Counted from the first letter of the stretch, positions 54,130 to 64,000 are shown. The stretch is 64,000 nucleotides of DNA from an uncultured archaeon (GCA_938083505.1 CALKCF010000002.1:143065-207064), one strand, 5' to 3'. Notes: generated by a model from the letters alone, not told the origin. Numbers and translations: made by a program.

Positions 54130-55632
54130 TCATCTTGTTTGAGAGAACTTGTTTCCTACATACTTAATGCCAGCCGCAACCAACTCTTTCGTTTCTTTAT
54201 CTATCAAGAACAGCAGAGAGAAGTAAACACATCCGCCCATCAGAGCTTCGGCTATTGTATTGAGCGACCCAACGGCTGGGTACAAATAGAACATGATCAC
54301 CATCGGCAAACTGGCAACGATATTCTTGAGAAGGCTTCGTGTTGGGAAGTAGAACTTTAAGATTTTCTTCAACATGCTGTAAAGATATAAGAGCGTGAAT
54401 GTGTTGAGGATGAGTAACCCAATGCTCGCGTAAAACGGTATTGCAATGTAAACGTTCTCTGCCTTATACGATAAAAGAATTCGCGCTATGATTGTGAGCG
54501 AAGCTAGGTATGCAGACGATGTAATTATACCTATAGAAGGGACCAAGAAGAGCTTGCTCTTTAGGAGTTTGCGGAACGATAGCTGACCTTCTTTGTCCAC
54601 ACTCTCAAGACCCGATATTGCCCCGCTAAAGATGTTTATGATTGCCGAAGTCAGCGCGACAAAACTCCCGACCCTTACTATATCCGATGCCGCAGCGTAC
54701 TCGGCTTTTAGTATTGCCAGCAATGGTTTTGCCAGGACGAATGCGCCGATTACCATAGGGACGGTGAACGTCAAGACGAGCTTTAATGCTGTTTCCACAT
54801 CCTTACTTCCACCGCCAGAGAGAAGTTTAGGGTAAAGAGCGGATGCCAAGTACGTCGAGTAACCTATTATGCCGAGTATAACCTGCGCAGCCTTCCAGTA
54901 TGCGATCGGCTCCGTGGAACCGCTAAGAATCGTGACCAAAAATGCATCAAAGCCAGATAACGTGCTTGGTATCATGCCATAGGCCGGAAGCCAGCTCGAT
55001 TTTATCCATCGGGATACGACGCTCCAATCGAACGCTCCCTTTAGAAAATCTAACTGCATAATTGCTAGAAATGTTGCTTGGACTGCATAGGCCAGTATTA
55101 CGGAGATCAAAACACCATGGAAGCCCATCCTTAGCAGCAAAACGAAGAACACACCGAGCGCTATCTTCGATACCTCAAACACCATGAAGCCGTATTGCGG
55201 CAGATCTGGACGGTGCCCATAAGCCAAGGCTTCCAAAGCCTGGGATAAGTAAAGAAACGGTAAAGTTAGGCTTGCCAAGAAGAATACGCTGACGTCGGCC
55301 GTCAGCTCCCTCGAGCCCCAAACGGATATCGCTAAGAATGCAAGGAGCGCGGCAAATGAGAAGGATGCGGAGAGACATATATGTGTCTTTCCGACGCTAT
55401 AGCCCCTTGCCGTGAAGCGCGTTGACCAGTAGTTTATTAGGCCGTTAGGAAACAGCAGGTAGCTGCACAGAATCGATATGTACTGCCATAACCCGAAGTC
55501 TGATACGGAAAGGTTCCTAGTGACTAAGACTGTGAAGGCAAGACCGGTGAATACGCTACCGATACGCATTAGGAAGGCTACAAGACCCGTATAGCGCAGC
55601 CTTATGGCCCTGCTCAAGTACCTGTCGCCCAA
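54130..55632 (-). CDS. Polysaccharide flippase (MOP superfamily, Wzx-like)
   Basis: 500 residues with 12-14 predicted membrane segments and the MOP-type N-terminus (GSVFTGLAFTVLVTRNLSVSDFGLWQYISIL). It probably flips a lipid-linked glycan across the membrane. Its position just before the surface-protein genes suggests a role in S-layer glycosylation or cell-surface glycan export, by inference. Confidence 0.85.
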   Translation of the reverse strand: MGDRYLSRAIRLRYTGLVAFLMRIGSVFTGLAFTVLVTRNLSVSDFGLWQYISILCSYLLFPNGLINYWSTRFTARGYSVGKTHICLSASFSFAALLAFLAISVWGSRELTADVSVFFLASLTLPFLYLSQALEALAYGHRPDLPQYGFMVFEVSKIALGVFFVLLLRMGFHGVLISVILAYAVQATFLAIMQLDFLKGAFDWSVVSRWIKSSWLPAYGMIPSTLSGFDAFLVTILSGSTEPIAYWKAAQVILGIIGYSTYLASALYPKLLSGGGSKDVETALKLVLTFTVPMVIGAFVLAKPLLAILKAEYAAASDIVRVGSFVALTSAIINIFSGAISGLESVDKEGQLSFRKLLKSKLFLVPSIGIITSSAYLASLTIIARILLSYKAENVYIAIPFYASIGLLILNTFTLLYLYSMLKKILKFYFPTRSLLKNIVASLPMVIMFYLYPAVGSLNTIAEALMGGCVYFSLLFLIDKETKELVAAGIKYVGNKFSQTR

Positions 55633-55774
55633 AATTTTTGAGGTTAATATCGTCGTGGGATAGGCCTATTAAAAAGCGTTATCAAACCTCTCTCGGTAAA
55701 AGTTCAGCATGCCGGAAAAATTTTCTGCGATGCTGAACTAATCGGCCGGTACGAGACCGTAGGCCGCTCGTCGG

Positions 55775-56785
55775 CTAATATCCATAATACCCACCGTACC
55801 AACCTTCGGCCGAGGCGGTCCTCCTTCTTAGGAATAGAGCCACGACAGTCATCCCCGCTATGACGGCGACCGAGATCATTATCAGCTGCCTTGCCATCTC
55901 TTTGTCCACCAAGTTTATCTGCACTCCCGGCTCCGGCTTTGTCACAGTTAGGTTGAAAACGCCGATGCTTACCGAATACCTTCCGCCACCACCGTGACCG
56001 TCCATGTTGGAGACCTTAAGGTAGAAGCTCTTGTTGCCAGCTATGTCTCCCTTAAGCGTTAGCGTAAAGCCCTTGCCCGGCGATGCGGAGCTGTTTCGAA
56101 CGACTGTGAAGCCGTCAGGAAGGTGAAGGGATGCCTCCAAGGACATGTCGGCATCGGGCAGCACAGTAACCCTGATCGCCTCCATCTTCCTCAAAATTGT
56201 GTCGAAGACATAGAAATCCGTAAAGTCATCACCAGCGCCCGACGCTGCGAGGTAGCCAGAAAACGAAATCTTAGAATCATAGGATGCCAAGCCTACGTAG
56301 ATCGCGCCCTCGATGCCCGAGCCAGCCTCCTTCTTTCCCGCATCCCTCTTATCCAAGAGCGTTGCTGAAACGTTATACTCGTAGCTTCCTCCGACCGCGC
56401 TCAACTTAAGGTAAAAGTCGCCTCCCTTCTCCGTCAACCATCTTAGGGATATAGCTCTAAGCTCATCGCCCCTTAGGACAAACTTCTCGTCGAGTACTTT
56501 TGCTTTCTTCTCCGTAAAGAGCGATACCATCACCATTCCTCCCTCTATGGCGTGCATGCTTATGTTTAGGAAAAGCTCGTGTCCATCGCTCGAACCAGAT
56601 AACCTATAATAGTGATCCTCCAACTGCGATAGAGTATTATCAAGCACCGCAGTCTTTCCAACTTCCAAGCGCACCTCGCCCGCACTCTCAAAAGAGCCTC
56701 CTGGTATAGGCTGGGAGCTGGCCGTCAATAACGACATCACGAAGAAGAGAATAACTAAAGGTAGAAGGACGCTCTTTCTCCACAT
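55775..56785 (-). CDS. Secreted membrane-anchored surface protein, S-layer neighbour
   Basis: 336 residues. A signal peptide (VLLPLVILFFVMSLLTASSQ) is followed by two beta-sandwich-like halves rich in Asn/Ser/Thr, a single C-terminal membrane helix (LIMISVAVIAGMTVVALFL), a basic stop-transfer and a short aromatic tail GWYGGYYGY. Topology: outside, anchored by the C-terminus. Same strand and about 180 nt downstream of the giant protein, so probably a partner of the S-layer. No family recognised. Confidence 0.75.
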   Translation of the reverse strand: MWRKSVLLPLVILFFVMSLLTASSQPIPGGSFESAGEVRLEVGKTAVLDNTLSQLEDHYYRLSGSSDGHELFLNISMHAIEGGMVMVSLFTEKKAKVLDEKFVLRGDELRAISLRWLTEKGGDFYLKLSAVGGSYEYNVSATLLDKRDAGKKEAGSGIEGAIYVGLASYDSKISFSGYLAASGAGDDFTDFYVFDTILRKMEAIRVTVLPDADMSLEASLHLPDGFTVVRNSSASPGKGFTLTLKGDIAGNKSFYLKVSNMDGHGGGGRYSVSIGVFNLTVTKPEPGVQINLVDKEMARQLIMISVAVIAGMTVVALFLRRRTASAEGWYGGYYGY

Positions 56786-56964
56786 CTTATTGCGTCATAA
56801 TTCTTTAATATTGGTCATAGAAATACGTTTCCTAATGAGTTTGAGATGCAGAAGTCTAGACGTTATACCCTGATAGGGTTTACACAAAAAGCTCGCAGAA
56901 ATAACACTGGTGCACGAACTTTACAATAAAAAAGGAGAAAGTTGTAGGAGTACCGTGTAGGCTC

Positions 56965-59900
56965 CTACTTCTTTGGCGGCGGGGGCGGGAATATTCCCAC
57001 CCTTCTACCGCGCCAGCGCACGTACTCGAACAGTATGACGACGACCACTATTACAAGTAGTATTATGCCGATTATCAGTGCTAGGAACGTGGCGAACGTT
57101 AGAGGCATGCCAGCTATCTCTACGTATGGCGGCAGTGTTATCTCAGCCCTCTTGCCAGCCATCAGATCTGCCTTCGATACCTTTGCTGTGCCCGTGTATC
57201 CCTTGTAGGTTGCCTCAACCTCGTAGTCTGCGGCCACCAGCTTTGGTATCGTCACCGAACCTCCCTCGTCCGTCGTGAAGTGTCCTACCACTACACCTGC
57301 CTTCTTCAAAGTTACTGTCGCGAACGGCAGGCCTTGGCCTGCGGCACCCTTTACCAACACGCTAAGGTCGAACAACTCGCCTATGACAGTTAGCGACGTC
57401 ATAGCTGTCGATAATTTCACGGTATCCTTGTAGACCTCCTCGCCCTCGCGTAATACGGTTAGCTGGTAGGTTATGCCCTCGCCCTCACGCTCGAGCGGCA
57501 CACCCTCGAAGACCGCCTTTCCTGCTGCATCCGTCTTAGCCTTTACTTTTCCTAGCACTACTTCAGCTCCTGATACCGGCCTTCCCTTACCGTCCACGAC
57601 GTTGATCGTGACGACACCTACTGGCAGCACTATCTCCCTCTTAGCGTTGATTCCGTCAACTGTGTCGATTATTGAGACCTTTGCTTCTGTGCCGAAGCTG
57701 GGCGAAACCCAAGATATGCTTAGGCTGTACCTTATGTTCGTCGGTATCGGTAGCTTCGTCACGAAGACAGCGCCTACTGCCTTCAAAGTCTTAGCATCCT
57801 CCTCGCTCGCAAGCTTGTACTTTGCTAGTATCTCCGGTGGTACCATCAGCACCTTCTCAATGCCCTCGAACTTCGCCTCAGCGTCTGTTAGTATTCTTCC
57901 GGTCATGTCCTTAACGGCGACGCTTATTTCGCCTACTGCAACTCTAAGCTCACCAGCGACCGTACCGACGTTGGCCGCGCTAAGGTCGAAGCTCTTCCTT
58001 CCAACGACGACGCCAAGCCACTCCGCTACCTCATCGTAGGTACCCCTGTTCAGCCTCTTGACCTCTATGATCTCCTTTGCCTTAAACTCAACAGTTCCTC
58101 CAGGCTTGTCCGGGAACTCCCTGTAGAACTTTGCGTCTACCTCTATTGGCTTTGCCTCTTCGTAGTAGTGCCTTACCCTGATGTCGAAGATCTTAGCTGT
58201 TATGTCCCAGTGGGCGCCTGGCCTTATCCTCCATACTCCATGGTACTGGTGAGCTAGCGTCGTTACCTTAACCCTCTTAGCAAGCTCTCCGAATATTCCA
58301 GGTCCTGGCTGAGTCTCGTCAGCGTCGCTGTAGTAGCTTACCGGCCACTTTCCGAACGCGTTGAACGGCCATGCTGGGTGTCCTTCAGCATCCCTGCCGA
58401 GGTAGTGGACCCTCAGCAACAGGGTCCACTCAGGCTTCCTCAGGTAGACGGGCTCGGTAACGCCGTCCTTTCCTGCGTAGGACCAGCCTGCGGTCTTGCC
58501 CGTTACCGAGTCTACCATCCAGAAGAATGCGCCAGGCAATGGTCTGCCGTTGAAGTCCGTTATCTTAGCGGTTACCGGCATGTACTGGAATACGGGCGTG
58601 TATGGCACGTGCTGCGAGGTCTCCGGGTCGTTAGGCCACACGTTTATCCTTGCGTACCATGCACCGCCTATCCTTGCCCATCCGCTGCTACCTCCGAGGC
58701 CTATTCCGAAGTACGAAGGCAGCCATAGGCCTGCACCCCACTCATTCCTGACAGTCATATATACTGGGAGGCCATACAGGTTGTATATTGTGCTGTATCC
58801 TAAATTGAATGGCTCGCTGACCCATAGCGAAGGCTCAGGTAACCATGAGAAGTATCCTTCTGGCGTTAGGTCTATGCCGACCATAGCAGCCGGGTCCTGC
58901 GCTCCCTCGAAGACTTCAAGGTTGTGCGCCTCAGCTCCAGGCTTCACGACTTTGTTCAGCCAGTACGGGTCCTTCTCGTTCAGCATGTAGGCAGGCGGGC
59001 TTACGACCAACCATGAGGCTTCCTTCGTCATTCCAGCCTTTATCCTGCTCGCGTTCCATATGACCGTCTCCGGCGTGCTACCGCTCCTAATCCATGCGGT
59101 TCCAGTCTCGTCGGTTACTCCACTGAATGTAACCCTCCATGTCCTCCACAAAGCCTCCCTCTCCGCATCCGTCAAGTACTCTGCTGGCGGCACGAACGTC
59201 AGCTTAACGTTCCAGCCTACCAGCGGGCCTGTCACGTAGGTAGCCGTTGCGTTCTCTCCCTGCTGCCATACTACCCTGACTGCTATGTCCGTAGCGTTCA
59301 GCTTAAGAGCGACATGCTTCACGGTCCTGGTTGCTTCGATTACTTCAACAGTCTTGGCAGGCTCTAGGTAGTCGATGAGCTTTATCACATCCTCAACATC
59401 TGGTGTGTACCTGCCGACCTTTCCATAGTTAGTATCCACAGCGTAGCCGCTTATTACGTCGCCGCTATCCCTCGTCCACCTGTAGGTCGTGTGGTCGAAC
59501 GGAGCAGCACCTATTATAACCCAGACGGCTGAGTTGACCGGTGACTCGTCGGTGCCGCTTCCGAACATCAGCTGCTTGTAGCTCTTGCCATTATACTGCA
59601 CCGGACCTTTCTCGAGGCCTGTGTACCATGCGGCGACCCTCCACAGGTGGCTTACGTTCCACTCGACGTACTTGTTAAGGAAGTAGTCGAATACCCTGAA
59701 CTTCATGGCAGTGGGTACCAAATTGAGCTCAAGCTTTCCGTCGGTCCATGGTGCCTTACCCATGGCAGCATCGAGAGGCTTCAGAGTCCAGGTCTTCGCC
59801 GTGTCGTTGACCACGAGTATGCCTGGGTGCACGTACTCATCAGGCTTCGTCACGTTTATCCATGCCAAGTCTGCGTACAATCCCTTTACAACCCTATCGA

Positions 59901-62900
59901 AGTCCGTGCATATCGTGTGGTGCAGCACAACATCGGACACAGCTACTCTGTCAACCTTCCATCCCATCTTCGTCAGGTTGAAGTATGCCTCGTAGACGAC
60001 GCTGCTGTTCAGGTACCAATAGACCGTTATGTTGAACGTCTTGAGCAGGTATTCCCCTTCTTTCTTCAAAGTGTAGTTCAAGAAGCCAGCCGTAGGTGCC
60101 GTTATCTCGGCCTTGCCCTCGGCATCCACCTTTCCTGCCCACTGTGCCTTCTCTCCCTTAAGACTGTATACTGAGAATCTTTCATCATCTATGTGCGCAG
60201 TTATGTTGACGAATGCATACTTCAGCGGCCTGACGCCGCCCTGGTCCTTCAGCTCGAGCGTTATGATGCCGACTGGTAGCGGAACCTTCAGCAACTCCTT
60301 GTCGTATATGTACGGTATGTAGTACGTCGTCTCAACATCCTCAGTATCTCCTATGTCTATGTAAACCGTCACGGTAGATTTCCTTGTCTCCCAAGCATTC
60401 TTCAAGTTTATGTTCGGCGTCAGGTAGAACGTGTAGTTCCCGGCCACGAAGTCAGGCCATGGTGCTATGTTCGTCGGCCATATGCCGCCGGGTCTGTACC
60501 ATGTGAACATGTTGACGGTAACTCCCATGTCCGTCTTGAACGTCAAGTCAGCGGCGTAGTATCCGCTTCCTATGCCTTCCCTCACCCAAGGCGTGGAGCT
60601 GTTCCACCATATCTTGGATAGCGGCAGGTTGTCCCTGTCGACCTTCGACCTTAGCTTTATAGGAGCTGTGGCGTTCGTCTTGATTATGTCCATCATCATG
60701 TTAACGTCGTTGTATATCGCAAACTCTGCATCACCAAGCCACCTCTCGCCGTTTATCGCAACCACGTCAAAGCCCATCGCCCAGAGCGGCAGGTCTATCG
60801 ATATCCTCTGGCAGAACGTCAGCTCCTTGAAGCTCAGCGCTGTGAGTATATCAGGATAGTAGACGTCTGGCTTGAGCGCCTTAGGCAGTACCCTTAGGAC
60901 TGTCCTGTTGTGTGCTTCATTTTCAGAAGTAGTGGGGTTGTCCCACAGCGCGAAGCCGGGCGTACTCAGCTCGGCATTGAAATTGTATGGAACGTACTCA
61001 GCATCCCACTTCCATCCCCACGTCGTTGTCGTCACGTTTATGCATGGCATGTTGACCTCCTCGTCGAGGGCTGGCATCTGGTGGAATACCACCTTAGCCT
61101 CGCTCATGTAGTAGGTTATCCTGTACCTGAAGAATTGTGCGACTATCTTCGATGTGTTGTATGGCTGCTGGTCGAAGTCCAGCTCCCAAGGCCTTCCGTC
61201 GTTGCCGTCCATCGTCTCTACGAACTCGACCATCTTACCGGTCGTTATGTTAAGTCCCCACCAGCTCATCGTTATGTTAACGTTTGGTATCTTCTCGACC
61301 TTCTGGAAGTCCCATGTGTAGAATATAATGTCTGTTATCTTAGCCCTGACGATTATCGGCACGGCAGCGGCCTTTGTTACGTTTATCGCAACGCTGCCGT
61401 CTGGCCGGGCATCATCCGTCGTTCCGTCTGGGTACTTCACGGCATTCTTATCCAAGAATGTTACCAAGACACCCTTCCAGTATACAGCCTTGATTACCCA
61501 CGTCGGTGATGGCGCTCCTACCTGTACCGGTATCTTCGCAAAGTCTATCGTGCCATCGTCAGCAGTGTTTGTCCATACATCTCCGTAGGCTGTGTGTACG
61601 TACTTGACGGGTGTGTACGGTAGCCCTTCGTCGTGTGCGTCAGTTATCTTCACCAGCAGTTTGTAGACCGATGTCTTCAGCGTAAAGTTCTCGGTCCTTA
61701 CAAGCTTTCCTATGAGCGTCAGGTTCTCGTACACGAGCACGTTCTGGTAGTAAACCCTCACGCCGTAAGGTCCAATCTCTCCCGGCAGCTGATATATGAG
61801 CAGCGTTCCGTTAGTGCTTATCCATCCATAAAACACAATAGTTACCAACTTATCCTCAGGAACGTATATCGTATGCTCCGTCGGATAGCCAGCAAACTCT
61901 ACTGGAGGGCCGTTCGGCCTTAACAGCACAACCCTCGTGTGGGTTGGCTCCAGCGGCGAACCAAGCTGGTCGACTATCTGCAGCATTAGGTCGAATACGT
62001 TGCATTCCAGCCATAGTACACCGTCAACAGCAAACACCCTATCAATAATAACAGTAAGACCATACTCCGACGCATCCTTGACATCTAGCCTTTTATCGTT
62101 TGGTGTCTCTGATGGTTTAACCCAAGATACTGGCTTTAGCGCTACGTAGTATGGGTTGGCGATGTATGTCGAGTTTACGGTTACAAGAGAACCACCGTAT
62201 GCCTCAGCAGGACCTCCTCCCCACCTGACCTGGACGGATATGCCCTTGAAATCGCCCCACCTGTCCCTGTCGTCGTCAAGCGTTATGGTGTTGAGCTCCT
62301 TGATGTTCACTATCCTCTCGCACGGTCTCGCTAACGCCTCTGCCAAGTTTCTAGCATCCCTCGGGTCGTAGACCGTTGCGCTTACTATCGAGCCGTTCGG
62401 GAACCTCATGTAACCCATTTTCTTAAAATCGCTCAGCGCACCCACCATCGCTGGGCCTTCCACGCTCGCCGTAAGGCCCCACCACTCCTGCTTATGATAA
62501 CCTGTGAGGGCTATCTCGTTCATGTCAAAGTACACCTGGGGGCTCGTCTGGCCGGCCTTCTGTCTCGTCAGCTTTATAATAACCTGGGCCTTTACAAGCG
62601 CATCCTCAAATGTTGGATGCTGTACCCTGGGATCCATGTCTTTTGCGCCGAATACTGCGTAGAATACGGTGCAGTTCATGTCTATGGTAGTTCCGTTAAA
62701 CCCGTAGTTCAAAGCGAGGAAACCTGTCTGATTTACAAGTACCGTCTCCCACCAGACCCTAAGGGTTGTGTTCAGGTGCGGAGCAGTATTTAACCCAGTC
62801 CACAGCTGGGAGAACGGTAGCCTAACGCTCAGGTTATGGGTCTGGAGAGGTATCGGAACCCATGTGCTCAGCCCTTCCTCACCCAGCGTCACCGCAGCAC

Positions 62901-63801
62901 CGACCAAGGTTGCCTCGCTGGTATCAGGTACGCCATGCCTGGTGTGGTTCAGGTCGTATACCCTTACCTGGGCATAAGAGATGTTATCTTTTTTGTCGTA
63001 CCATGTATGCGTGTGGAACTTAGTCCATATTACGGCGCAGGGTATGACGAATGCAGAAGAGGGTTCCGAGAACGCGGCTGCGAAGTGTGATAGCGTGGAG
63101 TTTAAGATCGCTACCGGACCAGAAGTCATCATACTATAACTATTATTGTAAAAGTAGAAAGAATTACCATGATCAAGGATAGTACCATCTATTAATATTG
63201 TATAGTTGCGGTTGTACGGCTTCCCGGGAAGAACTCTATCAAACTCAGACTTTGTCAGGTTTACTTTTATCATCGCAAGTATGATTCCGTCGTACAGCTT
63301 GCTGTGAGTGTACAGCCTGCTGGAAGCCATCGTTATGTTCTCTCCGTACCAGCTCTTCGCCTTAACAACTATCGTAACGTTATCCCACGTCTTAGGCCAT
63401 GAAACGCTAACGAAACCCGTGCCGTTGGGCTTGAACGTCTTATATGGCGTCGGGTTTGGATTGGACTGTGTCTGCCAGTATACCATCACTTCGACGTTCG
63501 GCTCTAGCGTCGGCTCGCCCTTGGAATCGATCTTCGTCAGGTTGTACCTCTCAATCCAAGTTGATGGATACGCTGGAAATACTGGCGGTGTTTCAATATT
63601 ATAGATATAACCTGGCCAGCTTCCACTTACAGTATTATTTCCTTTCCATGCTGGCGTAACTACCTTCAGCCATACTGTATATTCTGGTGTTGTTTCCGCT
63701 TGGACTACGTAGTAAATAGCGCTGGGTAGCACTACTGCAGCAACTAGAGCTAATAGCAGAGCTAGCGCGGTTATTTTTGCAGCTTTACTTCTATTACTCA
63801 T
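56965..63801 (-). CDS. Giant S-layer-like cell surface protein
   Basis: About 2,278 residues from ATG 63801 (GTG 63813 is the alternative). An N-terminal signal peptide (ALALLLALVAAVVLPSAIYY) precedes a very long extracellular region rich in Trp, Tyr, Asn and Thr with numerous N-glycosylation sequons. Several beta-sandwich repeats occur, and near the C-terminus at least two carboxypeptidase-regulatory/SpaA-like repeats (VDGKGRPVSGAEVVLGKVKA; GAAGQGLPFATVTLKKAGV). One membrane helix (LTFATFLALIIGIILLVIVV) and a basic, proline-rich tail PPPPPKK end it. Size and layout fit TACK S-layer proteins anchored in the membrane. Its large unbroken frame shows that coding quality is good here. Confidence 0.85.
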   Translation of the reverse strand: MSNRSKAAKITALALLLALVAAVVLPSAIYYVVQAETTPEYTVWLKVVTPAWKGNNTVSGSWPGYIYNIETPPVFPAYPSTWIERYNLTKIDSKGEPTLEPNVEVMVYWQTQSNPNPTPYKTFKPNGTGFVSVSWPKTWDNVTIVVKAKSWYGENITMASSRLYTHSKLYDGIILAMIKVNLTKSEFDRVLPGKPYNRNYTILIDGTILDHGNSFYFYNNSYSMMTSGPVAILNSTLSHFAAAFSEPSSAFVIPCAVIWTKFHTHTWYDKKDNISYAQVRVYDLNHTRHGVPDTSEATLVGAAVTLGEEGLSTWVPIPLQTHNLSVRLPFSQLWTGLNTAPHLNTTLRVWWETVLVNQTGFLALNYGFNGTTIDMNCTVFYAVFGAKDMDPRVQHPTFEDALVKAQVIIKLTRQKAGQTSPQVYFDMNEIALTGYHKQEWWGLTASVEGPAMVGALSDFKKMGYMRFPNGSIVSATVYDPRDARNLAEALARPCERIVNIKELNTITLDDDRDRWGDFKGISVQVRWGGGPAEAYGGSLVTVNSTYIANPYYVALKPVSWVKPSETPNDKRLDVKDASEYGLTVIIDRVFAVDGVLWLECNVFDLMLQIVDQLGSPLEPTHTRVVLLRPNGPPVEFAGYPTEHTIYVPEDKLVTIVFYGWISTNGTLLIYQLPGEIGPYGVRVYYQNVLVYENLTLIGKLVRTENFTLKTSVYKLLVKITDAHDEGLPYTPVKYVHTAYGDVWTNTADDGTIDFAKIPVQVGAPSPTWVIKAVYWKGVLVTFLDKNAVKYPDGTTDDARPDGSVAINVTKAAAVPIIVRAKITDIIFYTWDFQKVEKIPNVNITMSWWGLNITTGKMVEFVETMDGNDGRPWELDFDQQPYNTSKIVAQFFRYRITYYMSEAKVVFHQMPALDEEVNMPCINVTTTTWGWKWDAEYVPYNFNAELSTPGFALWDNPTTSENEAHNRTVLRVLPKALKPDVYYPDILTALSFKELTFCQRISIDLPLWAMGFDVVAINGERWLGDAEFAIYNDVNMMMDIIKTNATAPIKLRSKVDRDNLPLSKIWWNSSTPWVREGIGSGYYAADLTFKTDMGVTVNMFTWYRPGGIWPTNIAPWPDFVAGNYTFYLTPNINLKNAWETRKSTVTVYIDIGDTEDVETTYYIPYIYDKELLKVPLPVGIITLELKDQGGVRPLKYAFVNITAHIDDERFSVYSLKGEKAQWAGKVDAEGKAEITAPTAGFLNYTLKKEGEYLLKTFNITVYWYLNSSVVYEAYFNLTKMGWKVDRVAVSDVVLHHTICTDFDRVVKGLYADLAWINVTKPDEYVHPGILVVNDTAKTWTLKPLDAAMGKAPWTDGKLELNLVPTAMKFRVFDYFLNKYVEWNVSHLWRVAAWYTGLEKGPVQYNGKSYKQLMFGSGTDESPVNSAVWVIIGAAPFDHTTYRWTRDSGDVISGYAVDTNYGKVGRYTPDVEDVIKLIDYLEPAKTVEVIEATRTVKHVALKLNATDIAVRVVWQQGENATATYVTGPLVGWNVKLTFVPPAEYLTDAEREALWRTWRVTFSGVTDETGTAWIRSGSTPETVIWNASRIKAGMTKEASWLVVSPPAYMLNEKDPYWLNKVVKPGAEAHNLEVFEGAQDPAAMVGIDLTPEGYFSWLPEPSLWVSEPFNLGYSTIYNLYGLPVYMTVRNEWGAGLWLPSYFGIGLGGSSGWARIGGAWYARINVWPNDPETSQHVPYTPVFQYMPVTAKITDFNGRPLPGAFFWMVDSVTGKTAGWSYAGKDGVTEPVYLRKPEWTLLLRVHYLGRDAEGHPAWPFNAFGKWPVSYYSDADETQPGPGIFGELAKRVKVTTLAHQYHGVWRIRPGAHWDITAKIFDIRVRHYYEEAKPIEVDAKFYREFPDKPGGTVEFKAKEIIEVKRLNRGTYDEVAEWLGVVVGRKSFDLSAANVGTVAGELRVAVGEISVAVKDMTGRILTDAEAKFEGIEKVLMVPPEILAKYKLASEEDAKTLKAVGAVFVTKLPIPTNIRYSLSISWVSPSFGTEAKVSIIDTVDGINAKREIVLPVGVVTINVVDGKGRPVSGAEVVLGKVKAKTDAAGKAVFEGVPLEREGEGITYQLTVLREGEEVYKDTVKLSTAMTSLTVIGELFDLSVLVKGAAGQGLPFATVTLKKAGVVVGHFTTDEGGSVTIPKLVAADYEVEATYKGYTGTAKVSKADLMAGKRAEITLPPYVEIAGMPLTFATFLALIIGIILLVIVVVVILFEYVRWRGRRVGIFPPPPPKK

Positions 63802-63814
63802 TTTTCTTATCACA

Positions 63815-63830
63815 CTCGCAAGTTTGCGAG
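63815..63830 (-). promoter_or_regulatory. Palindrome in the S-layer gene leader
   Basis: CTCGCA-AGTT-TGCGAG is a perfect 6-bp inverted repeat 14 nt before the ATG, near the predicted start site set by a TTATTTAA box at 63849-63856. It could be an mRNA-stabilising hairpin or an operator. Confidence 0.5.
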
Positions 63831-64000
63831 CAAATGCTTGAACTCCTCTTATTTAACCAGCTCGTTTCTAGAGGCATTCTACTGATTAGAACCCATGAAA
63901 TTCCAAGAAATTAAAGCGCAGAAATCAGAAATTTGAAATGCATGACCAGAAGCACCCTTGAGAATTTCAGGGTATTACATGCGAAATCTTCTAAGGAACA

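Noticed and set aside
57078-63659. Many plus-strand ORFs antisense to the giant surface protein
   Set aside because: They occur because of the long G+C-biased coding frame opposite; translations are low complexity and unlike proteins.

Overview
This is a chromosomal segment of a thermophilic archaeon, most likely from the TACK group near Thaumarchaeota/Aigarchaeota. That placement is inference. The sequence supports an archaeon directly: archaeal replication and repair proteins (Cdc6, RfcL, RfcS, RadA), aIF5A, aIF5B, eS6/eS24/eS25/eS27, a KEOPS pair (Kae1, Bud32), a GTP-dependent dephospho-CoA kinase, archease, Dph6, archaeal ApgM and A/T-rich TATA boxes. The very G+C-rich 16S rRNA, the tungsten-type aldehyde ferredoxin oxidoreductase and two four-subunit 2-oxoacid:ferredoxin oxidoreductases suggest an anaerobic or microaerobic thermophile that uses ferredoxin-linked oxidation of organic acids and aldehydes. 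Both leaderless (TATA about 26-35 nt before the start) and Shine-Dalgarno-led genes occur.

Layout. 1-1.03 kb holds frameshifted remnants of a pilus/flagellum-type membrane protein and a small membrane protein. 1.07-6.3 kb has an FrhB-like flavoprotein with an added winged helix, tRNA-Asp (with an insertion), a nitroreductase, tRNA-iMet, AOR and aIF5A. 6.3-12 kb is accessory and decaying: coding debris, a frameshifted nuclease-like gene, an intact membrane glycosyltransferase, and a PadR/ABC-exporter locus broken by an inversion plus point lesions. 12-17 kb holds dph6, cdc6, a small winged-helix gene, rfcL and rfcS. 17.1-20.7 kb has a broken small gene, a stand-alone 16S rRNA with its own promoter and processing stem, tRNA-His (with an insertion), two divergent small membrane proteins and tRNA-Arg. 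20.7-36.5 kb is dense housekeeping: TatD, a ferredoxin/radical-SAM gene split by an in-frame TAG, eS25, ApgM, RadA, RqcH/NFACT, a CBS/Mut7-C/AMMECR1/GT operon, RdgB-Bud32-Kae1, aIF5B-eS6-eS24-eS27.

36.5-44.4 kb is a central-metabolism block: the DPCK gene, a korDABG-type operon, a divergent unrecognised regulator-like gene with twin 14-bp palindromes between them, and a Cys-rich protein leading a porGDAB operon. 44.5-48.2 kb has thioredoxin reductase, archease, a SPOUT methyltransferase and a site-2 protease, then tRNA-Ser. 48.5-51.5 kb is a sulfur/Fe-S cluster module (DsrE, TusA, cysteine desulfurase, IscU, HTH regulator), which could supply the many Fe-S enzymes seen here. 51.6-63.9 kb is the envelope end: CDF metal transporter, a fucose-isomerase-fold protein, a polysaccharide flippase, a membrane-anchored surface protein and a giant (about 2,280 aa) S-layer-like protein.

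Most striking points: an amber codon inside what reads as one ferredoxin/2Fe-2S/radical-SAM polypeptide; two of five tRNAs carrying short insertions at non-canonical positions; a structured H/ACA-like hairpin at the predicted 5' end of the pre-16S transcript; a well-preserved record of gene decay by inversion; and a likely CUG-initiated eS27 gene. No CRISPR array, insertion sequence or integrase was found.
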